A stretch of 64,000 nucleotides of DNA, taken from Neonectria sp. B-13. Lineage: Eukaryota > Ascomycota > Sordariomycetes > Hypocreales > Nectriaceae. The notes under the pieces are model-generated. The model did not search any database. It was given only the letters and a program-made list of their open reading frames with translations, and was not told the DNA's origin. How positions within the stretch are numbered: the first letter of the stretch is position 1; each line of letters starts with the position of its first letter. Below, piece by piece: positions 1 to 11,178 of this stretch. Both the position numbers and the translations under genes were made by a program. The stretch covers positions 620,001 through 684,000 of the forward strand of contig NOKP01000026.1 in NCBI GenBank assembly GCA_002682825.1, read 5' to 3'.

Positions 1-553
1 CGAGAGGCATGGAAGGAATTGCAAGGTGGAATGACCAGAACCTCGACGCAAAGACCTGGTTGAATGAAGGGTCAGTCTGTCTCTCATTCAGAGGCGACAT
101 GGAGCAGTTTTGATGAATCTTGTCACAAATTAGATGACTCGCGGACAAGACAACGATAGTTTATCTATCTCACTACACGAAGGCGTTATGCTTCTAGGTT
201 CCTGGACGTAAATGGTGAGGTACGGTCTTCAGCTGCACCTAGTGCTCTAGTGGCTGAAACTGGGCTTACCTTTACACTTTCCATGGGCGCAATGACTGCA
301 ATGCAACATCCTACGTCTGAGAAGTGACACGTGACCGATGTGAGTCTCAAGCTTTAGCTAAGGCATATTCCATCCTGCCAGGCTACAGCGGCGACGTGAG
401 ATGCGGAGTGATCACCACTGAGTCCGAACGCGGATGCCGGAGAAGCTGCCAGTCTCTTCGCGATAGCCGCCACAGCAGCTGGGTCTTCCTTCGTCACGAT
501 ATATATTGTGTCAATTGCACAGTGTCGAAATTGTTAAGCAAGATCCGTCGCTG
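1..553. other. Left-edge region, possible 3' end of a gene
   Basis: One plus frame is open from base 3 to a TGA at 111-113 and could be the last codons of a gene cut by the window edge, but the piece is too short to assign. The rest up to the regulator start at 554 shows no convincing coding sequence. Confidence 0.2.
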
Positions 554-1855
554 ATGCCTTCTGGCTTAAGTTCTGGCTCAAGCTCGAGCTCTTCCAGCGA
601 CAGCGCCATCGTGCCGAAACCTACTACTCGAAGAAACCATTACAAGTCTCGACTAGGGTGCTTTAGCTGCAAACGAAGAAGAGTAAAGTGTGATGAGCAC
701 CATCCCACGTGTGCGCCGTGTTCGCGACTCGGCTTGCCATGTCAATATCCACCACGCGCTTCGCAGGTGGCGATAGAGACCCCAAGACCCGCCCCGTCGA
801 GTATCGCTCTGGAGGACTTGAGATTCCATTATCAGTTTCTCACAGTTGCGTATCCGAGCCTGCCACTGCGGGGACATCGAGTCTGGTCCCAATGTGCGGC
901 CATGACGCATTGTGTGAGTAGCTTCTCAATTCTGGACTGCATCGCAGAGAGACCTAATTACTCACCTTGACACCGTTAGTATGATTATTTAGCACACGCG
1001 GCGTTAGGACTTGGCGCTTCGCATTTGTCACAGAATGGGAGTGGAAATTACGACGCTCAAGCTCTCCAACACCGGGTGACGGCTATTCGACTCGTCAATA
1101 AGCAGTTAGCCGAGCCTCACAACAAGACAACGGAGGAAGCAGACGCCCTGTTCGCTGCCCTTATGTGCATTGTTGCACAGTCGTCGCTGATGCCACATGG
1201 GATGACTGAGTACCTTGTGATGACAAGGGGGGCTAACCTAGTGGCAGCATCAGTTATGCCCGAGTACAGTCGATCGATCTTCAAGGCCTTCTCTGCCCAA
1301 GGGCATATTGAGAGCATCCGTGAGATTATTCACGACCAGCCGAAGGATTTGGAACTTCTGGATGGCTTTTGTACTTCAGTCATGAAGCTGGAACCATACT
1401 GCCAGAGGGCTCACGAACGAGCCTACTTTGAGGCCCTTGTCAAGACCACCTCGTTGGCACCCACTTCGTCCTTTGCAGGTGAGTCACGCCCCCACCACCG
1501 GGATCCGTTCTTTTCCATTAACGTGTCATGGTTCGTAGCATGGACAGAGTTCGTTGGTCTATTCATGATGCCCAGTTTCATGCGTAACCAAGACTTTCAG
1601 TCGTTCATTGACCAAGATAACCACGTGGGCCAGTTGCTTATCATCCACATGTTTCTCTTGGACTACATCCTTGGGAGATTGTTCATGGCACTTTCGGACG
1701 AGCCCAAGTGTCCAGGTCGCAAGAACATGGTCATCTTGTGGGCGGAAAACATCGTCAACGGACTCCCAAAAGAGTACCAGCACTGCTGCGTGTGGTTGAA
1801 GGACTTCTGCCTCAGTCTTGCGGAACAAGACGCAAGGTATTTGCTTAGTCCATGA
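554..1855 (+). CDS. Zn2Cys6 fungal transcription factor
   Basis: Predicted nuclear DNA-binding regulator of about 391 aa. The zinc binuclear cluster lies near residues 37-64 with the spacing CX2CX6CX6CX2CX6C (CFSCKRRRVKC then CAPC). A Ser-rich stretch precedes it. The start is the ATG at 554, the first in frame before the cluster. Intron 1 is 914-979 (GTGAGT...TTAG); splicing gives MTHC then YDYLAHAALGLGASHL, the typical opening of the fungal-specific middle region in sterol-uptake-control-like regulators. A 60 bp in-frame intron at 1479-1538 (GTGAGT...GTAG) is likely and gives SSFAAWTEFV. Stop at 1853-1855. The next gene downstream on the same strand is an MFS permease, so a local regulator and transporter pair is possible but unproven. 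The target is unknown. Confidence 0.85.
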
Positions 1856-2903
1856 GAAATTAGCCAACACGGCCATGCCGACAAACGGATCGAGATTGAG
1901 ACGCTGAGATTTAAATGAATGAATGAGCCGCGATTTTGTTAGACAAAAGAGTGACCCCCATGTGCCACCTGATAGTGACCATCGTGAATTGGGCTTAGTG
2001 GACGACTAAACACTCAAATAGAGTTTCAAGCTTTGGTGCTAACGTCATCCCGAAATTGTGCATAATTACTTACCGTACCACATCTCGTCTAATGTGGTTT
2101 GAGATGCAACCCGATACGAAACAACATGATCCTGAAAATCTCTGCGCCAAGCAAAGCTGAATTCACTCGGTGCAACGTAGAGTTGTTTTTGTGTAATGTG
2201 TTTCATCTTGAGACAGGGTCTCATAAAAACTCGCAGACTGAGCCATCGATCTTGAAGCCATGCCGACACGTCAGATGCTCTAGTCTTTGCATGGGCTACC
2301 GCTTTTCAGATCATCCCAAGCCCCTGGTATGCACCTCTTTGACCGAGCACACTATGGCTATTGCATCTGATAGGGCAATTCCGGGCCGGTCCTGCACGAT
2401 CCGGCCAGCTTCCGGCGTTCTGGAAGCTCCTCGTGGACCGGGTCCCACCAGCGGAGCAAACCCGATTTATCGGATCCGCCGCGCGGATCCGCAGGCTTCG
2501 TATGAAATGTAGTCACCCCCGTGCTAGATACCAGTGCGCCGTGGGCCCTGCGGAAACCGGCGGCTCAGGGGATAGGTCAACTTCGGGGTTCATGTTGGAA
2601 AGGGCAGCAGCAGGCTCCGTTTGGATCCCCTCAACATCTTGCATCAGAGGAGCTAGATATGATGCAATTGTCTTCTTGTGAGCCTCGTGTCTGTCGCATG
2701 TTTGACGGGCTTGATAATGGCCAATGGTACGACGTAGAGTGTGAGTCCTTGGCATAAACCATTGGTAAATTTTCCAGGATCTTGAACGAGTTTTTGCGAT
2801 GGTTCCCTACATAAGAAGGGGTCCGACTGCCTTACACCAAAAGTCATAGATAATTCAGAGTGCATCAACTGTCAGGAATTAGACAAGATTTCGAGTTCTC
2901 ACA
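1856..2903. other. Intergenic region upstream of the MFS gene
   Basis: About 1 kb without a convincing gene; the open frames here are short, overlapping and use non-ATG starts. It presumably holds the regulator 3' UTR and the permease promoter. No recognisable repeat was seen. Confidence 0.5.
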
Positions 2904-4572
2904 ATGGCTTCTAAATCTCGAGGGAGCTGGCTTAAATGGTTCGCGGATTCGGATAGTCCACGAGAGCGCAAGCTCATCACCAAGCTTGATCTGCTCATCG
3001 TGCCCTACGCGGTCTTGGCCTACTGGGTCAAGTACATGGACCAGGCCAATTTGAGTACGTCGAAATTGTCAACTAATCACAACATCGAGGAGTATGTAGC
3101 TAACACTCCGCCAGACAACGCGTATGTCTCAGGTCTCAAGGAGGATCTCAACTTCGAGGGCAATGAGCTCGTCAAGCTTCAGGTCTTTTACACGGTCGGC
3201 GCCGTCACCGGCCAGATCCCGTTGATGTTTCTGCTCACCTACATTCCGCTGCACTTGCTCATCCCTGCCCTCGACATCTTCTGGGGTGTTTTCACACTCT
3301 TGCAGTACCGTGTGACTGGATTTGCGGAACTTGCTACCTATCGCTTCCTGGTTGGCTGGTTTGAGGTTTGTCATAGCACTCATGAGCTCCGAGAGGACGT
3401 TGCTGAGATTTATTCACCATAGGCGGCTTTTTTCCCTGCAGTCAACTATGTTCTCGGTAGGTTTTTTTGTGATAATCGCAAGAGACTCTATTAACTCGTA
3501 GTAGGAGCTTGGTACCGCGGCGACGAACTGGCCAGGCGCGGCGGCATCTTCTACATCGGACTCTACCTCGGCACTCTCACGGCCGGCCTCATCCAAGCCG
3601 GCGCATCAGCCCGACTCGATGGCGTCCACGGCCTTGAAGGCTGGCGCTGGATGTACATCATTTGCGCCATCATCACGATCCCGATCGGTATCGTCGGGTA
3701 TTTCGTCCTTCCCGGCACGCCTGACCAGCCGAACCGCATGTGCCTCACGCAGGAGGACATCGATCTCAGCACTGAGAGATTGAGCCGCGCAGGCCACCAG
3801 TCCCAGGGCAAGCTGAACCTTGGCACGCTCAAGCGGATCGTCGCGAAGCCGCAGTTCTGGACCGTTATTTTCCTTGACGTCTTGTTCTGGAACTCGCAGC
3901 TGCATACCAGCTCGGGAAGCTTCTTGTTGTGGATCAAGTCTCTGGAACGATACTCCCCGGCCCGCATCAACGAACTCGGCACGATTGCTCCGGCGCTGGG
4001 CATTTTCTATGTCCTGTTCGTTTCTTTTGCTTCTGATTTGGTCATGGGGCCTGCGTGGGCCATCACCATGGCATACACGTGGAACATCATCGGTCTAATT
4101 ATCCTCATCGTCTGGGACGTACCTGAATCGGCAAAGTGGTTCGCTTTCATGACCATTTACTCGGCCAACGCCATGGCGCCAGCTCTCCACGGTTGGGTCA
4201 ATACGCAGCTACGGACTTCGCCAGCTGAGCGATCTTTCACGCTCGTCCTGATTAACGCCATTGCCCAGTCATCTACCGCTTGGACGCCCTTGCTGGTGTA
4301 CCAGACTGTCGACGCCCCTCGCTTTGTCAAGGGCTTCTCGTTCTCGCTTGGATGCGCCATTACGCTGGTGATTTCGACGCACATCCTGAACTTGTATCTG
4401 AAGCGAAAGGAGTAAGTGGTTTGCATGTGCTGTTGATCAATAGATGCTGACCGTTCCCAGTCCGCAAGTTCAAGACCCCGTTGGGTTGGCCACTTCTGAT
4501 GAAGCTGCGATACCGGTGGATTCGAAGACGGTGAGCGCGAGAGAAACCGAACGGGATGAGTTGAGTGCCTAA
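2904..4572 (+). CDS. MFS anion:cation symporter, Fen2/Liz1/Dal5-like permease
   Basis: Plasma-membrane transporter of the fungal ACS family, which carries pantothenate, allantoate, nicotinate, biotin and similar organic anions; the substrate cannot be read from sequence. Five exons are modelled: 2904-3054, 3115-3365, 3423-3456, 3505-4411 and 4461-4572, giving 484 aa. Splicing restores the family hallmarks: DQANLNNAYVSGLKEDL after TM1, and the acidic-aromatic stretch WFEAAFFPAVNYVLGAWY. The central loop (about residues 230-265) separates two six-helix halves. The C-terminal exon encodes a hydrophilic tail ending DELSA. All four introns are 48-60 bp GT-AG. The start at 2904 gives the usual short basic N-terminus. 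No frame damage is visible, so the gene looks functional. Confidence 0.92.
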
Positions 4573-5292
4573 GCGAATTAATTGGGGCCAACGGTGAAAA
4601 TTCCTGGAAAATTACATTTCGAGCAAGGCGCCTCACAGTAGAGTGGGAACGCAATTGCGGTCAATTAGAGAAGGGCCTCTGTACATAATGAAGGCTAGAG
4701 TCGCTTCCATGTGAGGCAGAATTTGTGAATCGTCACTATGGGACGATACTGGTGGCGAAATTTTCACAGTTCTATGCGCGCGGGGTATGACCTGCTATGA
4801 TGTAGGATGCCTTTTCTTTTGGTCTTGTGGCATTGACAACGGACACCAAAGGCTCAACCACTCAGTCTAATAAACAACCCTTTCATTCAGCCCATTTCGA
4901 GAGTCATCGTCTCTACTCAACTAACTTCAAGATGAGGACCTTTGCAGCCATACATACTCCCTACAATTAGCGACATTGCTGTTGTGGAACAGAAAACCAC
5001 TGTACTAAACTGAGCAAAAGTGTAAGGAACCGTATTCTTAGAATCCCAATTATGATAACCTATTTCGTGCTCGACAGCTGTGCCTTATATACCCAAAATG
5101 TAAAAAGAAGATGCGGAAATACCCCGTTCTGGACTAGCGTAAATCTGAACGAGGCAGATCGAGAACATGTGGGTGAGAATCATATTTTGCTTCGCCTCTC
5201 TGGGCTCTGCTTATTGTGTCCTCTACTAAACCAGCCTACTGTTTCGAGTTCGGTTGAGGTTTTTTTTTTATTCCTCTCAAGCTCCTTCCACC
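4573..5292. other. Intergenic region before the first HET gene
   Basis: AT-moderate sequence without a supported gene. A T-rich run lies at about 5261-5270, just upstream of the HET start. No repeat or RNA gene was recognised. Confidence 0.5.
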
Positions 5293-7230
5293 ATGTTGCA
5301 AGCCATCATTGGTCGATTCATCGGCCGCGAACAAAAATCACAGCCCTCTCATATCCCCGATATCCCGCATCTGCCTTATCTCCCCCTCTTACCAGGACTC
5401 AATGAGATTCGCCTTCTCGAACTCAGCTCAGAAAAATCCGGCCAGCTTCGTAACGTGCCGCTTGATTCGGCTCCAATATACTATGCAATTTCATATGCAT
5501 GGGGCGATCCGAAACCTGTTGCCCCGTACAATGTCAATGGCGAGCAGATTCTGATTCCACAATCATTGTCAGGCGCGTTGAGTCGCACTTTTTCTTTCCT
5601 CTGTGGCTCTATTCGACGCGTATATGTATGGGCTGATGCTATTTGTATCGACCAAATCAACAACGTCGAAAAAGCCGCGCAGGTTGCGTTGATGGGTCGT
5701 ATCTACGCGAGAGCAGAGCTGGTTGTCGTGTATCTCGGCGAAGACTCGAGGAAACACGAAACTTACGAAGCCGTCCGCGTTATTGAGCGGTGGGCCTCAA
5801 GGCGGAAATCTGAGCGAGATGACGTTAGCACGGGCTTATCGGCCGAGCAACGAGAAAAGTTGAAGGACATAGCATACCCAAGAACTGGAAGCCAGTCTGA
5901 AATGTCCCTTGTCGTATCCTTTTTCGAGCGGCCATGGTGGAATCGAGTCTGGACAGTCCAGGAGATATACTTCGCTAAGAGCGCAATGTTTTTGTGTGGC
6001 ACACACAACATCTCATGGTACACCATTGCAAGTGCAGTTGAACTCTGGAGGGACCTTGACCGAGTTCACAACCTCTGCGGGTATAATGAAGCGGTGGCTG
6101 TTTCTCGGGTTTTCAGCACCGGGTTAGCTGCTAAAGCTGCCCTTACACCACCCCTTCGGAGAAACCATCTCCCTCTGCTTTCGGTACTGACAGCAACATC
6201 CAACTTCCGGTCTTCAGACCCTAGAGATAAGCTCTATGCGGTTACTGGCATGAGTGAACCAATACCTGGCTTTGAAATATCATATACCAAACCCGTTGCC
6301 GATGTTTTCAAGGATTTCACAAACGGATACCTGGGGCAGAGCCAAAATTTGGAGCTGTTGCGGCTCGCTGGAGTAAATCACGAGACGCAATTAAACCCAT
6401 TGAACCTACCTTCTTGGATCCCGAACTTCGCAAACTTGGATCATCCTATGCTCAATCACCACAAATTGCTTCAAAATGATAGCTACAGCGACCACATTGG
6501 GATTGGCTTCAAAATTTGGGACGCGTCGTTATCGCTTCATTTGGCGGCAAAGTTACATCAGCCCAACGCAGAGAGTGAATTTCGACCAGAAGGTATGCAA
6601 GCTGGGACAATCAGCCGAGTTTGTGGTCCACGTCCAAAGGGAACAACGGAAGACCCCGGATGGCTCCTCTTGGCTCACGAAGAACTCGGAGCAGAATACC
6701 ACCCTCCAACCATGAGCTGTCACATTCTGGAGGCTTACTTTCGAACCCTGCTCGGAGACCGCTATGAACCTGCAAACCAACAGCTATCTAAATTTGAAAA
6801 CAAATTCGTCTTGGCCGGAGCATTTTGGGAGTGGTTGAGAATTCAGTTTTCCAACCTGCTCCTTAAATTCGACCTTTCTCAAGGAGTGGACCAGGTTTTA
6901 CTTGGAGTAAAGGCCCCGGCAGGTGGTATAAGAGTCGAACCTGGCAAGCTTTATTATGGGTTTCAATCTGCCTTTTCTAGCAAGCTCGACACGTTGCATT
7001 TCTTTGTTACATCGAACGGTTACATGGGATACGGGCCAGAAACTCAGTATGGTGACATTGTCTGTATTCTGTTTGGATGCAGTGTTCCTGTCCTCCTTCG
7101 CCCACGAGACAAGGGTTACATCCTTCTCGGCCAGGCCTTTGTACTTGGTCTCATGAACGGTGAGCTCCTTGTGGTTGATGATAAGCCTCCTGATAAAGTG
7201 GATGGTGTTGAAGTCTTCGACATCTTGTAG
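5293..7230 (+). CDS. HET-domain (heterokaryon incompatibility) protein
   Basis: Single-exon protein of 645 aa. The HET domain is N-terminal, about residues 58-230, with AISYAWGDP, then VYVWADAICIDQINNVEKAA and the RPWWNRVWTVQEIY block, the three classic conserved segments. The start is the first ATG, at 5293; the open frame before it has no ATG. HET proteins act in fungal non-self recognition and regulated cell death, and the HET domain is related to TIR domains. The C-terminal 400 residues have no recognised domain, as is usual. No sign of decay. A second, unrelated-looking HET gene lies at 29677. Confidence 0.92.
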   Translation: MLQAIIGRFIGREQKSQPSHIPDIPHLPYLPLLPGLNEIRLLELSSEKSGQLRNVPLDSAPIYYAISYAWGDPKPVAPYNVNGEQILIPQSLSGALSRTFSFLCGSIRRVYVWADAICIDQINNVEKAAQVALMGRIYARAELVVVYLGEDSRKHETYEAVRVIERWASRRKSERDDVSTGLSAEQREKLKDIAYPRTGSQSEMSLVVSFFERPWWNRVWTVQEIYFAKSAMFLCGTHNISWYTIASAVELWRDLDRVHNLCGYNEAVAVSRVFSTGLAAKAALTPPLRRNHLPLLSVLTATSNFRSSDPRDKLYAVTGMSEPIPGFEISYTKPVADVFKDFTNGYLGQSQNLELLRLAGVNHETQLNPLNLPSWIPNFANLDHPMLNHHKLLQNDSYSDHIGIGFKIWDASLSLHLAAKLHQPNAESEFRPEGMQAGTISRVCGPRPKGTTEDPGWLLLAHEELGAEYHPPTMSCHILEAYFRTLLGDRYEPANQQLSKFENKFVLAGAFWEWLRIQFSNLLLKFDLSQGVDQVLLGVKAPAGGIRVEPGKLYYGFQSAFSSKLDTLHFFVTSNGYMGYGPETQYGDIVCILFGCSVPVLLRPRDKGYILLGQAFVLGLMNGELLVVDDKPPDKVDGVEVFDIL

Positions 7231-8437
7231 TTAAATTGCTATCGGTTGTGCATTTCATATGATCCAATTCAAAACATCCCACTTTGTACTTTCTAGCATC
7301 TTCTTTCAGCCAAAGTAAGTGTATGCCTATGCTGTTGGAAATAGCTTAAGTCTCCGTATCCAACTGTCACACATGAGAAACTTGCGAGACTGAGCGTATT
7401 TTGAACCTCATATTGATAGCCGATCTGAACATTAAATCGGTACCTGAAACAAGACATTGTAGCACAAGATGCGAGAAAGACCTCGCAGCCAACGAAGCCA
7501 GCTGAATATCAGTGAGACAGATTTCCAGTATTATTGTATCAACTATAGAGTGTACCAGTTTAATTTATACTAGCTAGGTATCACGATCGCGGGGATTCGG
7601 GGCCAGTATCGTCTCACACCCCAATGTTTTGATGCAGTATGCGCATCGGACTGCAACTAGTTCAAGGTACAAGTGCGAAGCAGAAGTATTCAATATATAG
7701 CGCATGGGCCTTCTAAGATAGTCTGTCAACGATGATTTCCTAGAGGGGTGGGTACCAAGTAACACACAACCTTCTCCCTCCTCACCAAGTTACCTCCCCG
7801 GGGTCACTTACAAGGGATGGCCACTTCCACGTCATGTAAGTCTAAGTCTAAGTATCGAACAAAGCACTGCCTCCCCAAGCCTGTCTCAGAATCCTAACCT
7901 CTAGAGGTTGTACTCACTTCCCTCAGCTGGATCGGCCTCAGGTGACCCTCAATGCTAGATTTGGAGTGCCGACGACCCACAATCTAGAAATGTTGTGGTC
8001 TGCAATCCGGAATCCGGGCCGTGCCTGTTCATTAAGCGCTCATCGCTCTGGTCTTTCGGTCCTGGGTAACACAGCGAGTCGAGACTCGGGCCATGATGAG
8101 TCGAGACTCCAGCCATGGTTACAATTTTCGGATGAATGTAACTCTAAGAGCGAAGGCCTATATGATTTCAGAGAGCTCGTGTTCAACTGAGGTAATATCA
8201 AGGATTATTGTCTGATACGTTGTCAGACAAGCCTCCTGGGTACTCGGCCCTTGTAGACTGGATCTTCGCAGGACCACGAATAGAGCCAAACAATGACTTT
8301 AAAACAGACCGTTTCTCCCCTCTTTCAACTGCTTCTGTATCAATCTCATCACAAAGCATCAGCTTGACAAGCATTACCAAATACTGCGCCAAAACAAACA
8401 CTTATATCAAGACCTTCTTGCACCTACCATTCCCAAA
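7231..8437. other. Intergenic region upstream of the PhiA-like gene
   Basis: About 1.2 kb without a convincing gene; the small open frames at 7942-8190 and 8208-8594 lack domain signals and the latter overlaps the PhiA-like gene in another frame. It contains the 22 bp tandem duplication at 8076-8119. Confidence 0.5.
8076..8119. repeat. 22 bp tandem duplication containing a 12 bp palindrome
   Basis: Two adjacent copies begin with the perfect palindrome GAGTCGAGACTC, followed by two variable bases and GCCATG. They lie about 320 bp upstream of the PhiA-like start. Two palindromes 22 bp apart (about two helical turns) could bind a dimeric regulator, but this is inference. Confidence 0.6.
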
Positions 8438-8995
8438 ATGTTTGCCAAGAACTTTCTCCTCACTCCCCTCATCGCTGCCGGCCTGGCTTCAGCCTCTATT
8501 ACGCCCAAGCTCATCACTTTTGAGTTGCTTGCACTTGCACCCGGTACCGACATTCACTTCTCTGGTTTCCAGGCCGCCACGAGCAGCATCGTGATCAATC
8601 TGGTCGAGCAAAACGCCATCTGCACGACTGAGTCAGATAACCTGGCCACTTTCACCTTGGTTGGCGGGAATCTTTTCCTCTATCAAAAGCCGAAGCTGCT
8701 CCAGCAACTGTACGTCGACCGCTCTGCCGCAGGTCAGGGGAAGCTTGGCTACACGACTAGCCCCCAGACTAGCCCGAGCCAGTCGGAGCGTACTGGCTGG
8801 AGAATTGATCTGAGTGGCAACCTGACCTTCAGGGGCGCAGCCTTTATTGCTTGCCCGGGTCGCACTGAGGATGGCCCCTGGACTCTCTGGGTTGACGTTG
8901 GCACAAGCCAGCCGGGCGGTGGAGCAGGGTGTTTGCCATTGACTGCTCGCACGATCACCACCAACAATCCCAACAGCTGCCAGTACACTGAATAG
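8438..8995 (+). CDS. phiA: PhiA-like secreted cell wall protein
   Basis: Single-exon protein of 185 aa. The N-terminus is a signal peptide (MFAKNFLLTPLIAAGLASA). The body matches the PhiA family of fungal cell wall glycoproteins from memory: a central LYVDRSAAGQGKLGYTT segment, then ERTGWRIDLSGNLTF, ACPG, WTLWVDVG and the family ending NPNSCQYTE. In Aspergillus nidulans phiA is needed for normal phialide and conidium development. Here a wall or surface role is inferred from family membership. Several Cys residues (for example in ICTTES, ACPG, GCLP and SCQY) may form disulfides. One NLT sequon (NLTF) is present. Start ATG 8438 and stop TAG 8993-8995 are clear. The gene looks intact. Confidence 0.88.
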   Translation: MFAKNFLLTPLIAAGLASASITPKLITFELLALAPGTDIHFSGFQAATSSIVINLVEQNAICTTESDNLATFTLVGGNLFLYQKPKLLQQLYVDRSAAGQGKLGYTTSPQTSPSQSERTGWRIDLSGNLTFRGAAFIACPGRTEDGPWTLWVDVGTSQPGGGAGCLPLTARTITTNNPNSCQYTE

Positions 8996-9251
8996 ACAAG
9001 GAAAGAGTTTGGAGCAATTCATTCTATGAGTTTGCCGTTGGGAACAATAGCCGCGAGAGATTTCTAACGTTGCATTTATGGTATGTCTTCCGTTAAGAAC
9101 GAGAAAACGACGACGAGAGACCAAGACACTCAACTTGACGCAATTGTATGCAACTTTGGAAGTCATTTAGTCCCTCATTAGATAGTACAGTCTTTACCGC
9201 ACACTTTTCTAGCACCATATTAGTCAAAAACAAGTCTTTCTCCAAGTCTAG
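8996..9251. other. Convergent intergenic region
   Basis: Short region between the PhiA-like gene and the 3' end of the F-box-like frame on the other strand. Nothing else was seen. Confidence 0.4.
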
Positions 9252-9728
9252 CTACTCTAAATCGATGCCGAGCCTCCGACAGTTTCTGGCATCAGTGTAA
9301 TATTCATCATCTGGCCATATCACCTGACTGAAATCATTACGACTCCAGGAAACCTTTCAGCTATATCTGGGTTCTATCTCCGGATGACTCTTCCATGGTG
9401 TGTATTCTATTTGCCGCATGAAAGAAGGAGAACGCGACGGGAGCTCGTTGGCCATTAGCGTCCTGAATAGAGTATCAAGCAATCCACGCTCGGAGCCAGC
9501 CACGCGTGGATGGGCTAGATGGGATGCTTCAAAAAGAGCGACCGAATACGGCAGAAGAGCAGATGGAACCTTTCGGCGGAGAATCTCAGTCGCAATGCCG
9601 GGGAACTCTTTAAACGAAGAATGAATGTGCCGGCAGGTGAGAAGAGCTGGAAGGAGGTCGCGGAGAGTCTCGAGGTTCCGTAGGATACCGGCTACAACCT
9701 CGCATGGAAAACTGATGAAGCTAGCCAT
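9252..9728 (-). pseudogene. Small F-box-like gene with an in-frame stop
   Basis: The minus-strand frame starts at an ATG at 9728 with an F-box-like N-terminus (SFPCEVVAGILRNLETLRD, then LLTCRHIHSSF), the region that would bind Skp1 in an SCF ubiquitin ligase. The frame is open for 123 aa and stops at TGA 9359-9357. Without any frame change it then continues for another 34 codons of good coding sequence (KVSWSRNDFSQVIWPDDEYY, then DARNCRRLGIDLE) to a TAG at 9254-9252. A CGA to TGA change would explain this. No GT-AG intron that would remove the stop was found. It could also be a genuine 123 aa protein. Confidence 0.55.
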
Positions 9729-10086
9729 GGTGATATTTGGTAATAAGACATTGTACAGACGTTGTGGTTGTGTGATGGACAGGATGATTGGAAGCGAGAT
9801 TTGGAGAGCTGGAGGCGGGGTCTTGAATGAAGCTTGCTTAGTCAACCTTCCGGGCAGTTTCAGTAAGAAGTAGGCTACTCGTGACACGATCAAGAGGCGC
9901 GTCGTCTCTACGCCCCCCTGATGTTGCATAGCATGGAAACCGTCTCAGTCTAGGTGATGGGTTGATCTTGTCTGCCCGATCTGCCTTTGTTTAGGTGTTT
10001 TCCCGTCGGATTTACGTTCTTACTTTGCTGCCATCTTCGTCCTACGCTTCTTACCTCCATCGACATACCTACCTACAAGTGTCTTC
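9729..10086. other. Divergent promoter region
   Basis: About 360 bp between the F-box-like frame (minus) and the unrecognised gene (plus). Pyrimidine-rich sequence precedes the ATG at 10087. No other feature was seen. Confidence 0.4.
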
Positions 10087-11178
10087 ATGTCTCTACGGTC
10101 GGATCAGGATAGGGCCGATGAGCTTGACCACAAGCCCTTGTCGTGTCTTCCGGAGCCGCATCGCGGTATCTTGATACGCGCTGTATCAAATGTACTGTCA
10201 TGCGACGAAGCTGAAGTTACTTTTGCTCAAATCGCGGATGGAATGCCACTATCCGAAGTGGAGGAGGATTCCTACGATGATACTGCCTGCCCAGAACACC
10301 CGCTTCACACCAAGCACACACAGGTGTGCCCAGGCATCTTGGATAAAACTCGCAGGTTTCGAGATGATTTTGATGTTTCGGAACTCACCTTCTCTCCCAT
10401 GGTGGGTGCTTGCTAAATCTAGCGAAACAGTGTGGCCTTGCTCCTGTGTTGAGTGTCTTTGAATGCTGACGACGTTTTGCGCTTGCTAGCTCATCCACGA
10501 TTATCAAACCGCCTCGCCTGGTTCCCGGACTTTCAACATCCGCCTAATTGAAATGGTGGCGAGAGCTATCCATCAGATTGCGGTACAGTTTTCCAAGTGG
10601 CAAGAAACCCACGGGTGCCATCTTGACGATGAACTATCCAATTGGGTAGCGCCCAAAGAGCACACCGTGTGGTGGGCTCGTTTCCCAGACGGCAGAGCAT
10701 CAACGCTGTTGAGGCATTCTTGGTATTGCCATTACGATCAGTACCCGAATGGAATTGCCGATGGGGTCGCGTACTGGGCTGAGTCCCGTATATTCGGAGG
10801 CGTCGTCTTGTTTGACCGGCGCCAACTAGACTGCAAACCTCCACCACACCCAACGCCCGATGTCGACGTGAGTGTGCTCCAGTATCACTGACACACGACC
10901 CAACTGACTTTATGTAATAGCCCGATGCTGTATACTTTCATTCTTGCCGCTACGGCGTCACATACCGTATCTACAAGCTCCTCGATCCCCAGAAGCATGA
11001 GCTCCTCCGATTTCTTTTATCCGACGAGTCACCGTCTTTGCCTTGTCCGTTGCCAATTTTGGGCTCGAAGGATAATACAGAGCGAGTCGACCCAGAAGAC
11101 TCAAGCGAGGAAAATGGAATCTATCGTGATAGATGGAGCGGCCACCGCTTGCATCCGACGCATCTGATTACCGGATAA
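10087..11178 (+). CDS. Hypothetical fungal protein, three exons
   Basis: Model: 10087-10401, 10490-10867 and 10921-11178, giving 316 aa. Intron 1 (GTGGGT...CTAG, 88 bp) and intron 2 (GTGAGT...ATAG, 53 bp) both keep the frame. The middle exon is the best conserved-looking part: VWWARFPDGRASTLLRH, then ESRIFGGVVLFDR at about residues 190-205. The third exon continues naturally with YFHSCRYGVTYRIYKLLD. I recall similar uncharacterised proteins in Sordariomycetes but know no function. No membrane segment, signal peptide or catalytic motif is evident. The C-terminal 40 residues are acidic and low complexity. Stop at 11176-11178. Confidence 0.7.

Noticed and set aside
8633..9166. 177-codon minus-strand frame
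   Set aside because: Mostly antisense to the PhiA-like gene, with no domain.
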